A stretch of 64,000 nt of DNA from Hippophae tibetana. Taxonomy: Eukaryota; Streptophyta; Magnoliopsida; Rosales; Elaeagnaceae. The stretch covers positions 27,309,843 through 27,373,842 of the forward strand of contig CM072810.1 in the NCBI GenBank assembly GCA_037013495.1, written 5' to 3'. Below, piece after piece: positions 1 to 11,000 of this stretch; the first letter of the stretch is position 1; every line of letters begins with the position of its first letter. Made by a program: the position numbers and the translations under genes. The notes beneath the pieces were generated by a model. The model searched no databases and was not told where the DNA came from. It saw only the letters and a program-made list of their open reading frames with translations.

Positions 1-589
1 GCAAAGACTTTGTCCAAAGTTTCATCCTCTTGCGTGATATAGATTTCAAAATTTCCATTCAACTATATAATTCTAGATTTATTTCATCGTTGAAATGCCT
101 ATATGAGTGGTCTCCAAAATGTTTCTTCTTCTTTTGAAGAAGTTTAATTTTAAATCAACTTAATAATCATTTTAGAGCTCGAATTGCCTTTTTTTTAATA
201 TCCCTGAAAAAGGGTCTCTTATTCCTATGAAATTTAGTAAATCTCACGGCAAGTAGAGCCACTTTCTCTTCATTGAGATTAGAGTCATCATTTCTAACAA
301 TTGGGTTAAAAACATGTTTGCTCGGACCACTATACTTGATGTCTTAAGAGCCAAGTTCTCTCCCTTCTCGAAAGTATATTACTCTCATCTTGGCCACTAG
401 TGATGTAGTTCGAATGCCTGCCCAACATATTCATTTAACAGTAAGTTCAATTGGCTTGTACATAGACTTAAGTAAATTAATTTGGCATGAAAATGATACG
501 GGAGAATTGGAATGATTTTCTCATTCTAATTTTCTCTACTAATAGGTCTACCCAAGTTTTAAAAGTAGGTGATTATGTTTGAAAAATAT
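1..589 (+). repeat. First monomer in window, 589 bp
   Basis: This unit is one base shorter than standard because the conserved TTTTAAATTCAACT reads TTTTAAATCAACT near position 154. Its partner one HOR period later (start 4720) is otherwise the same by eye, including the rarer variants TTTCTTCTTC, GAATTGCC and GATACGGGAG, but keeps the T. The deletion therefore arose after the 4.7 kb duplication, or is a sequencing or assembly error. Confidence 0.9.
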
Positions 590-1179
590 GCAAACACTTT
601 GTCCAAAGTTTCATCCTCTTGCATGATATAGATTTCAAAATTTCCATTCAACTATATAATTCTAGATTTATTTCATCGTTGAAATGCCTATATGAGTGCT
701 ATCCAAAATGTTTCATGTTCTTTTGAAGAAGTTTAATTTTAAATTCAACTTAATAATCATCTTAGAGCTCGAATTACCTTTTTTTTAATATCCCTGAAAA
801 AGGGACTCTTCTTCCTATGAAATTTAGTAAATCTCACGGCAAGTAGAGCCACTTTCTCTTCATTGAGATTAGAGTCATCATTTCTAACAATTGGGTTAAA
901 AACATGTTTGCTCGGACCACTATACTTGATGTCTTAAGAGCCAAGTTCTCTCCCTTCTCGAAAGTATATTACCCTCATCTTGGCCACTAGTGATGTAGTT
1001 CGAATGCCTGCCCAACATATTCGTTTAACAGTAAGTTCAATTGGCTTATACATGGACTTAAGCAAGGTAATTTGGCATGAAACTGATAAGGTAGTATTGG
1101 AATGAATTTCTCAATCTAATTTTCTTTGCTAATAGGTCCACCCAAGTTTTAAAAGTAGTTGATTACGTTTGAAAAATAT
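590..1179 (+). repeat. Representative full-length monomer (590 bp) with internal landmarks
   Basis: This is a complete, indel-free 590 bp unit used to define internal positions. Landmarks seen: a TATATAA motif at 653-659; TCTAGA at 661-666; a 16 bp dyad ATTTCATCGTTGAAAT at 670-685 (6 bp arms); a 13 bp dyad TTCTTTTGAAGAA at 718-730 (5 bp arms); GAGCTC at 765-770; a run of eight T at 779-786; a dyad TCCCTGAAAAAGGGA at 791-805 (5 bp arms, 5 nt loop); CTTAAG at 933-938 and 1057-1062; the palindrome CACTAGTG at 985-992; and TTCGAA at 999-1004. Most recur in most copies. The longest reading frame shared by most copies is about 29 codons (ATGTTCGCTCGG... to the TAG inside CACTAGTG), with no sign of selection. 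This copy has the Y-type tail. Confidence 0.95.
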
Positions 1180-4100
1180 GCAAAGACTTTGTCCAAAGTT
1201 TCATCCTCTTGCGTGATATAGATTTCAAAATTTCCATTCAACTATATAATTCTAGATTTATTTCATCGTTGAAATGCCTATATGAGTGGTCTCCAAAATG
1301 TTTCATGTTCTTTTGAAGAATTTTAATTTTAAATTCAACTTAATAATCATTTTAGAGCTCGAATTACCTTTTTTTTAATATCCCTGAAAAAGGGTCTCTT
1401 ATTCCTATGAAATTTAGTAAATCTCACGGCAAGTAGAGCCACTTTCTCTTCATTGAGATTAGAGTCATCATTTCTAACAATTGGGTTAAAAACATGTTCG
1501 CTCGGACCATTATCCTTGATGTCTTAAGAGCCAAGTTCTCTCCCTTCTCGAAAGTATATTACTCTCATCTTGGCCACTAGTGATGTAGTTCGAATGCCTG
1601 CCCAACATATTCATTTAACAGTAAGTTCAATTGGCTTGTACATAGACTTAAGTAAATTAATTTGGCATGAAAATGATACGGTAGAATTGGAATAATTTTC
1701 TCATTCTAATTTTCTCTACTAATAGGTCTACCCAAGTTTTAAAAGTAGGTGATAATGTTTGAAAAATATGCAAACACTTTGTCCAAAGTTTCATCCTCTT
1801 GCATGATATAGATTTCAAAATTTCCATTCAACTATATAATTCTAGATTTATTTCATCGTTGAAATGCCTATATGAGTGGTCTCCAAAATGTTTCATGTTC
1901 TTTTGAAGAATTTTAATTTTAAATTCAACTTAATAATCATTTTATAGCTCGAATTACCTTTTTTTTAATATCCCTGAAAAAGGGTCTCTTCTTCCTATGA
2001 AATTTAGTAAATCTCACGGCAAGTAGAGCCACTTTTTCTTCATTGAGATAAGAGTCATCATTTCTAACAATTGGGTTAAAAACATGTTCGCTCGGACCAC
2101 TTTCCTTGATGTCTTAAGAGCCAAGTTCTCTCCCTTCTCAAAAGTATATTACTCTCATCTTGGCCACTAGTGATGTAGTTCGAATGCCTGCCCAACATAT
2201 TCATTTAACAGTAAGTTCAATTGGCTTGTACATGGACTTAAGTAAATTATTTTGGCATGAAAATCATACGGTAGTAAATGAATGATTTTCTCATTCTAAT
2301 TTTCTCTACTAATAGGTCTACCCAAGTTTTAAAAGTAGTTGATTATGTTTAAAAAATATGAAAACACTTTGTCCAAAGTTTCATCCTCTTGCATGATATA
2401 GATTTTAAAATTTCCATTCAACTATATAATTCTAGATTTATTTCATCGTTGAAATGCCTATATGAGTGCTATGCAAAATGTTTCATGTTCTTTTGAAGAA
2501 GTTTAATTTTAAATTCAACTTAATAATCATTTTAGAGCTCGAATTACCTTTTTTTTAATATCCCGGAAAAAGGGACTCTTCTTCCTATGAAATTTAGTAA
2601 ATCTCACGGCAAGTAGAGCCACTTTCTCTTCATTGAGATTAGAGTCATCATTTCTAACAATTGGGTTAAAAACATGTTCGCTCGGATCACTGTCCTTGAT
2701 GTCTTAAGAGCCAAGTTCCCTCCCTTCTCGAAAGTATATTACTCTCATCTTGGCCACTAGTGATGTAGTTCGAATTCCTGCCCAACATATTCGTTTAACA
2801 GTATGTTCAATTGGCTTATACATGGACTTAAGCAAGGTAATTTGGCATGAAAATGATAAGGTAGTATTGGAATGATTTTCTCAATCTAATTTTCTTTGCT
2901 AATAGGTCCACCCAAGTTTTAAAAGTAGTTGATTACGTTTGAAAAATATGCAAAGACTTTGTCCAAAGTTTCATCCTCTTGCATGATATAGATTTCAAAA
3001 TTTCCATTCAACTATATAATTCTAGATTTATTTTATCGTTGATATGCCTATATGAGTGGTCTCCAAAATGTTTCATGTTCTTTTGAAGAATTTTAATTTT
3101 AAATTCAACTTAATAATCATTTTATAGCTCGAATTACCTTTTTTTTAATATCCCTGAAAAAGGGTCTCTTCTTCCTATGAAATTTAGTAAATCTCACGGC
3201 AAGTAGAGCCACTTTTTCTTCATTGAGATAAGAGTCATCATTTCTAACAATTGGGTTAAAAACATGTTCGCTCGGACCACTATCCTTGATGTCTTAAGAG
3301 CCAAGTTCTCTCCCTTCTCAAAAGTATATTACTCTCATCTTGGCCACTAGTGATGTAGTTCGAATGCCTGCCCAACATATTCATTTAACAGTAAGTTCAA
3401 TTGGCTTGTACATAGACTTAAGTAAATTAATTTGGCATGAAAATGATACGGTAGAATTGGAATGATTTTCTCATTCTAATTTTCTCTACTAATAGGTCTA
3501 CCCAAGTTTTAAAAGTAGGTGATTATGTTTGAAAAATATGCAAACACTTTGTCCAAAGTTTCATCCTCTTGCATGATATAGATTTCAAAATTTCCATTCA
3601 ACTATATAATTCTAGATTTATTTCATCGTTGAAATGCCTATATGAGTGCTATCCAAAATGTTTCATGTTCTTTTGAAGAAGTTTAATTTTAAATTCAACT
3701 TAATAATCATTTTACAGCTCGAATTACCTTTTTTTTAATATCCCTGAAAAAGGGACTCTTCTTCCTATGAAATTTAGTAAATCTCACGTCAAGTAGAGCC
3801 ACTTTCTCTTCATTGAGATTAGAGTCATCATTTCTAACAATTGGGTTAAAAACATGTTCGCTCGGACCATTATCCTTGATGTCTTAAGAGCCAAGTTCTC
3901 TCCCTTCTCGAAAGTATATTACTCTCATCTTGGCCACTAGTGATGTAGTTCGAATGCCTGTCCAACATATTCATTTAACAGTAAGTTCAATTGGCTTGTA
4001 CATAGACTTAAGTAATTTAATTTGGCATGAAAATGATACGGTAGAATTGGAATGATTTTCTCATTCTAATTTTCTCTACTAATAGGTCTACCCAAGTTTT

Positions 4101-4719
4101 AAAAGTAGGTGATTATGTTTGAAAAATATGCAAACACTTTGTCCAAAGTTTCATCCTCTTGCATGATATAGATTTCAAAATTTCCATTCAACTATATAAT
4201 TCTAGATTTATTTCATCGTTGAAATGCCTATATGAGTGCTATCCAAAATGTTTCATGTTCTTTTGAAGAAGTTTAATTTTAAATTCAACTTAATAATCAT
4301 TTTAGAGCTCGAATTACCTTTTTTTTAATATCCTTGAAAAAGGGACTCTTCTTCCTATGAAATTTAGTAAATCTCAGGGCAAGTAGAGCCACTTTCTCTT
4401 CATTGAGATTAGAGTCATCATTTCAAACAATTGGGTTAAAAACATGTTCGCTCGGATTACTATCCTTGATGTCTTAAGAGCCAAGTTCTCTCCCTTCTCG
4501 AAAGTATATTACTCTCATCTTGGCCACTAGTGATGTAGTTCGAATGCCTGCCCAACATATTCATTTAACAGTAAGTTAAATTGGCTTATACATGGACTTA
4601 AGCAAGGTAATTTGGCATGAAACTGATAAGGTTGTATTGGAATGATTTTCTCAATCTAATTTTCTTTGCTAATAGGTCCACCCAAGTTTTAAAAGTAGTT
4701 GATTACCTTTGAAAAATAT

Positions 4720-7700
4720 GCAAAGACTTTGTCCAAAGTTTCATCCTCTTGCGTGATATAGATTTCAAAATTTCCATTCAACTATATAATTCTAGATTTA
4801 TTTCATCGTTGAAATGCCTATATGAGTGGTCTCCAAAATGTTTCTTCTTCTTTTGAAGAAGTTTAATTTTAAATTCAACTTAATAATCATTTTAGAGCTC
4901 GAATTGCCTTTTTTTTAATATCCCTGAAAAAGGGTCTCTTATTCCTATGAAATTTAGTAAATCTCACGGCAAGTAGAGCCACTTTCTCTTCATTGAGATT
5001 AGAGTCATCATTTCTAACAATTGGGTTAAAAACATGTTTGCTCGGACCACTATACTTGATGTCTTAAGAGCCAAGTTCTCTCCCTTCTCGAAAGTATATT
5101 ACTCTCATCTTGGCCACTAGTGATGTAGTTCGAATGCCTGCCCAACATATTCATTTAACAGTAAGTTCAATTGGCTTGTACATAGACTTAAGTAAATTAA
5201 TTTGGCATGAAAATGATACGGGAGAATTGGAATGATTTTCTCATTCTAATTTTCTCTACTAATAGGTCTACCCAAGTTTTAAAAGTAGGTGATTATGTTT
5301 GAAAAATATGCAAACACTTTGTCCAAAGTTTCATCCTCTTGCATGATATAGATTTCAAAATTTCCATTCAACTATATAATTCTAGATTTATTTCATCGTT
5401 GAAATGCCTATATGAGTGCTATCCAAAATGTTTCATGTTCTTTTGAAGAAGTTTAATTTTAAATTCAACTTAATAATCATCTTAGAGCTCGAATTACCTT
5501 TTTTTTAATATCCCTGAAAAAGGGACTCTTCTTCCTATGAAATTTAGTAAATCTCACGGCAAGTAGAGCCACTTTCTCTTCATTGAGATTAGAGTCATCA
5601 TTTCTAACAATTGGGTTAAAAACATGTTTGCTCGGACCACTATACTTGATGTCTTAAGAGCCAAGTTCTCTCCCTTCTCGAAAGTATATTACCCTCATCT
5701 TGGCCACTAGTGATGTAGTTCGAATGCCTGCCCAACATATTCGTTTAACAGTAAGTTCAATTGGCTTATACATGGACTTAAGCAAGGTAATTTGGCATGA
5801 AACTGATAAGGTAGTATTGGAATGAATTTCTCAATCTAATTTTCTTTGCTAATAGGTCCACCCAAGTTTTAAAAGTAGTTGATTACGTTTGAAAAATATG
5901 CAAAGACTTTGTCCAAAGTTTCATCCTCTTGCGTGATATAGATTTCAAAATTTCCATTCAACTATATAATTCTAGATTTATTTCATCGTTGAAATGCCTA
6001 TATGAGTGGTCTCCAAAATGTTTCATGTTCTTTTGAAGAATTTTAATTTTAAATTCAACTTAATAATCATTTTAGAGCTCGAATTACCTTTTTTTTAATA
6101 TCCCTGAAAAAGGGTCTCTTATTCCTATGAAATTTAGTAAATCTCACGGCAAGTAGAGCCACTTTCTCTTCATTGAGATTAGAGTCATCATTTCTAACAA
6201 TTGGGTTAAAAACATGTTCGCTCGGACCATTATCCTTGATGTCTTAAGAGCCAAGTTCTCTCCCTTCTCGAAAGTATATTACTCTCATCTTGGCCACTAG
6301 TGATGTAGTTCGAATGCCTGCCCAACATATTCATTTAACAGTAAGTTCAATTGGCTTGTACATAGACTTAAGTAAATTAATTTGGCATGAAAATGATACG
6401 GTAGAATTGGAATAATTTTCTCATTCTAATTTTCTCTACTAATAGGTCTACCCAAGTTTTAAAAGTAGGTGATAATGTTTGAAAAATATGCAAACACTTT
6501 GTCCAAAGTTTCATCCTCTTGCATGATATAGATTTCAAAATTTCCATTCAACTATATAATTCTAGATTTATTTCATCGTTGAAATGCCTATATGAGTGGT
6601 CTCCAAAATGTTTCATGTTCTTTTGAAGAATTTTAATTTTAAATTCAACTTAATAATCATTTTATAGCTCGAATTACCTTTTTTTTAATATCCCTGAAAA
6701 AGGGTCTCTTCTTCCTATGAAATTTAGTAAATCTCACGGCAAGTAGAGCCACTTTTTCTTCATTGAGATAAGAGTCATCATTTCTAACAATTGGGTTAAA
6801 AACATGTTCGCTCGGACCACTTTCCTTGATGTCTTAAGAGCCAAGTTCTCTCCCTTCTCAAAAGTATATTACTCTCATCTTGGCCACTAGTGATGTAGTT
6901 CGAATGCCTGCCCAACATATTCATTTAACAGTAAGTTCAATTGGCTTGTACATGGACTTAAGTAAATTATTTTGGCATGAAAATCATACGGTAGTAAATG
7001 AATGATTTTCTCATTCTAATTTTCTCTACTAATAGGTCTACCCAAGTTTTAAAAGTAGTTGATTATGTTTAAAAAATATGAAAACACTTTGTCCAAAGTT
7101 TCATCCTCTTGCATGATATAGATTTTAAAATTTCCATTCAACTATATAATTCTAGATTTATTTCATCGTTGAAATGCCTATATGAGTGCTATGCAAAATG
7201 TTTCATGTTCTTTTGAAGAAGTTTAATTTTAAATTCAACTTAATAATCATTTTAGAGCTCGAATTACCTTTTTTTTAATATCCCGGAAAAAGGGACTCTT
7301 CTTCCTATGAAATTTAGTAAATCTCACGGCAAGTAGAGCCACTTTCTCTTCATTGAGATTAGAGTCATCATTTCTAACAATTGGGTTAAAAACATGTTCG
7401 CTCGGATCACTGTCCTTGATGTCTTAAGAGCCAAGTTCCCTCCCTTCTCGAAAGTATATTACTCTCATCTTGGCCACTAGTGATGTAGTTCGAATTCCTG
7501 CCCAACATATTCGTTTAACAGTATGTTCAATTGGCTTATACATGGACTTAAGCAAGGTAATTTGGCATGAAAATGATAAGGTAGTATTGGAATGATTTTC
7601 TCAATCTAATTTTCTTTGCTAATAGGTCCACCCAAGTTTTAAAAGTAGTTGATTACGTTTGAAAAATATGCAAAGACTTTGTCCAAAGTTTCATCCTCTT

Positions 7701-8133
7701 GCATGATATAGATTTCAAAATTTCCATTCAACTATATAATTCTAGATTTATTTTATCGTTGATATGCCTATATGAGTGGTCTCCAAAATGTTTCATGTTC
7801 TTTTGAAGAATTTTAATTTTAAATTCAACTTAATAATCATTTTATAGCTCGAATTACCTTTTTTTTAATATCCCTGAAAAAGGGTCTCTTCTTCCTATGA
7901 AATTTAGTAAATCTCACGGCAAGTAGAGCCACTTTTTCTTCATTGAGATAAGAGTCATCATTTCTAACAATTGGGTTAAAAACATGTTCGCTCGGACCAC
8001 TATCCTTGATGTCTTAAGAGCCAAGTTCTCTCCCTTCTCAAAAGTATATTACTCTCATCTTGGCCACTAGTGATGTAGTTCGAATGCCTGCCCAACATAT
8101 TCATTTAACAGTAAGTTCAATTGGCTTGTACAT
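4720..8133 (+). repeat. 8-monomer HOR, copy 2 (truncated after ~5.8 monomers)
   Basis: Monomers at 4720, 5310, 5900, 6490, 7080 and most of the one at 7670 repeat 1-3413 in the same order with almost no differences visible. Correspondence stops at 8134: copy 1 reads CATAGACTTAAGTAAATTAA at 3411, while here CATGGACTTAAGTAAATTAT appears, which is the tail of the monomer at 6490. The second HOR copy was therefore cut by an unequal exchange that jumped back two monomers. Confidence 0.92.
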
Positions 8134-8576
8134 GGACTTAAGTAAATTATTTTGGCATGAAAATCATACGGTAGTAAATGAATGATTTTCTCATTCTAAT
8201 TTTCCCTACTAATAGGTCTACCCAAGTTTTAAAAGTAGTTGATTATGTTTAAAAAATATGAAAACACTTTGTCCAAAGTTTCATCCTCTTGCATGATATA
8301 GATTTTAAAATTTCCATTCAACTATATAATTCTAGATTTATTTCATCGTTGAAATGCCTATATGAGTGCTATGCAAAATGTTTCATGTTCTTTTGAAGAA
8401 GTTTAATTTTAAATTCAACTTAATAATCATTTTAGAGCTCGAATTACCTTTTTTTTAATATCCCGGAAAAAGGGACTCTTCTTCCTATGAAATTTAGTAA
8501 ATCTCACGGCAAGTAGAGCCACTTTCTCTTCATTGAGATTAGAGTCATCATTTCTAACAATTGGGTTAAAAACATG
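8134..8576 (+). repeat. Local re-copy of 6954-7396 (1180 bp shift)
   Basis: After the copy-2 breakpoint the sequence follows 6954-7396, two monomers upstream. It carries the same private variants: AATCATACGG with AGTAAATG, AAAACACTTTG, GATTTTAAAA, ATGCAAAATG and TCCCGGAAAA. One visible difference is TTTCCCTACT at 8211 against TTTCTCTACT at 7021. The match ends near 8577, where CTCGGACCACTATAC replaces the expected CTCGGATCACTGTCC. Confidence 0.85.
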
Positions 8577-9780
8577 TTTGCTCGGACCACTATACTTGAT
8601 GTCTTAAGAGCCAAGTTCTCTCCCTTCTCGAAAGTATATTACTCTCATCTTGGCCACTAGTGATGTAGTTCGAATGCCTGCCCAACATATTCATTTAATT
8701 GTAAGTTCAATTGGCTTGTACATGGACTTAAGTAAATTATTTTGGCATGAAACTGATAAGGTAGTATTGGAATGATTTTCTCAATTTAATTTTCTTTGCT
8801 AATAGGTCCACCCAAGTTTTAAAAGTAGTTGATTACGTTTGAAAAATATGCAAAGACTTTGTCCAAAGTTTCATCCTCTTGCGTGATATAGATTTCAAAA
8901 TTTCCATTCAACTATATAATTCTAGATTTATTTCATCGTTGAAATGCCTATATGAGTGGTCTCCAAAATGTTTCTTCTTCTTTTGAAGAAGTTTAATTTT
9001 AAATTCAACTTAATAATCATTTTATAGCTCGAATTACCTTTTTTTTAATATCCCTGAAAAAGGGTCTCTTATTCCTATGAAATTTAGTAAATCTCACGGC
9101 AAGTAGAGCCACTTTCTCTTCATTGAGATTAGAGTCATCATTTCTAACAATTGGGTTAAAAACATGTTTGCTCGGACCACTATACTTGATGTCTTAAGAG
9201 CCAAGTTCTCTCCCTTCTCGAAAGTATATTACTCTCATCTTGGCCACTAGTGATGTAGTTCGAATGCCTGCCCAACATATTCATTTAATTGTAAGTTCAA
9301 TTGGCTTGTACATGGACTTAAGTAAATTATTTTGGCATGAAACTGATAAGGTAGTATTGGAATGATTTTCTCAATTTAATTTTCTTTGCTAATAGGTCCA
9401 CCCAAGTTTTAAAAGTAGTTGATTACGTTTGAAAAATATGCAAAGACTTTGTCCAAAGTTTCATCCTCTTGCGTGATATAGATTTCAAAATTTCCATTCA
9501 ACTATATAATTCTAGATTTATTTCATCGTTGAAATGCCTATATGAGTGGTCTCCAAAATGTTTCTTCTTCTTTTGAAGAAGTTTAATTTTAAATTCAACT
9601 TAATAATCATTTTAGAGCTCGAATTACCTTTTTTTTAATATCCCTGAAAAAGGGTCTCTTATTCCTATGAAATTTAGTAAATCTCACGGCAAGTAGAGCC
9701 ATTTTCTCTTCATTGAGATTAGAGTCATCATTTCTAACAATTGGGTTAAAAACATGTTTGCTCGGACCACTATACTTGAT
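8577..9780 (+). repeat. Twin monomers (590 bp tandem duplication)
   Basis: Two successive units share a rare set of variants one monomer apart: TCATTTAATT at 8691 and 9281, TCAATTTAAT at 8781 and 9371, and the AGTAAATTAT stretch followed by AACTGATAAGG. These do not occur together elsewhere in the window, so this is a recent single-monomer duplication. The second unit diverges near 9711-9805 (ATTTTCTCTT, CTACCTTCTCG) and then returns to the usual TCGTTTAACA tail. Confidence 0.85.
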
Positions 9781-11000
9781 GTCTTAAGAGCCAAGTTCTC
9801 TACCTTCTCGAAAGTATATTACCCTCATCTTGGCCACTAGTGATGTAGTTCGAATGCCTGCCCAACATATTCGTTTAACAGTAAGTTCAATTGGCTTATA
9901 CATGGACTTAAGCAAGGTAATTTGGCATGAAACTGATAAGGTAGTATTGGAATGATTTTCTCAATCTAATTTTCTTTGCTAATAGGTCCACCCAAGTTTT
10001 AAAAGTAGTTGATTACGTTTGAAAAATATGCAAAGACTTTGTCCAAAGTTTCATCCTCTTGCGTGATATAGATTTCAAAATTTCCATTCAACTATATAAT
10101 TCTAGATTTATTTCATCGTTGAAATGCCTATATGAGTGGTCTCCAAAATGTTTCTTCTTCTTTTGAAGAAGTTTAATTTTAAATTCAACTTAATAATCAT
10201 TTTAGAGCTCGAATTACCTTTTTTTTAATATCCCTGAAAAAGGGACTCTTCTTCCTTTGAAATTTAGTAAATCTCACGTCAAGTAGAGCCACTTTCTCTT
10301 CATTGAGATTAGAGTCATCATTTCTAACAATTGGGTTAAAAACATCTTCGCTCGGACCATTATCCTTGATGTCTTAAGAGCCAAGTTCTCTCCCTTCTCG
10401 AAAGTATATTACTCTCATCTTGGCCACTAGTGATGTAGTTCGAATGCCTGCCCAACATATTCATTTAACAGTAAGTTCAATTGGCTTGTACATAGACTTA
10501 AGTAAATTAATTTGGCATGAAAATGATACGGTAGAATTGGAATAATTTTCTCATTCTAATTTTCTCTACTAATAGGTCTACCCAAGTTTTAAAAGTAGGT
10601 GATTATGTTTGAAAAATATGCAAACACTTTGTCCAAAGTTTCATCCTCTTGCATGATATAGATTTCAAAATTTCCATTCAACTATATAATTCTAGATTTA
10701 TTTCATCGTTGAAATGCCTATATGAGTGCTATCCAAAATGTTTCATGTTCTTTTGAAGAAGTTTAATTTTAAATTCAACTTAATAATCATTTTAGAGCTC
10801 GAATTACCTTTTTTTTAATATCCTTGAAAAAGGGACTCTTCTTCCTATGAAATTTAGTAAATCTCACGGCAAGTAGAGCCACTTTCTCTTCATTGAGATT
10901 AGAGTCATCATTTCTAACAATTGGGTTAAAAACATGTTCGCTCGGACCATTATCCTTGATGTCTTAAGAGCCAAGTTCTCTCCCTTCTCGAAAGTATATT
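9781..11000 (+). repeat. Mosaic monomers linking two HOR blocks
   Basis: Two monomer lengths (boundaries at 10030 and 10620) mix Y-type and X-type tails and do not continue a single neighbouring HOR register that I can follow. Local oddities are CTTCCTTTGA at 10251 and AACATCTTCG at 10341, where the ATG of the conserved AACATGTTCG is lost. No non-satellite sequence is present. Confidence 0.75.

Larger units (their letters stand above)
1..4719 (+). repeat. 8-monomer HOR (~4720 bp), copy 1
   Basis: Eight monomers (starts 1, 590, 1180, 1770, 2360, 2950, 3540, 4130) form a higher-order unit that begins again at 4720. Shared diagnostic variants include CTTAGAGCTC at 761 and 5481, AATGAATTTC at 1101 and 5821, GATAATGTTT at 1751 and 6471, the AATCATACGG/AGTAAATG tail at 2263 and 6983, and TCCCGGAAAA at 2561 and 7281. 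Tail types run X Y X X Y X X Y, an underlying YXX triplet rhythm. The right-hand limit is where copy 2 restarts; the true left end may lie outside the window. Confidence 0.93.

Noticed and set aside
779-786. T8 tract as a transcription terminator
   Set aside because: It follows no transcript that I can support. The nearby TCCCTGAAAAAGGGA dyad comes after the T run and not before it, so the order is wrong for an intrinsic terminator on the plus strand.
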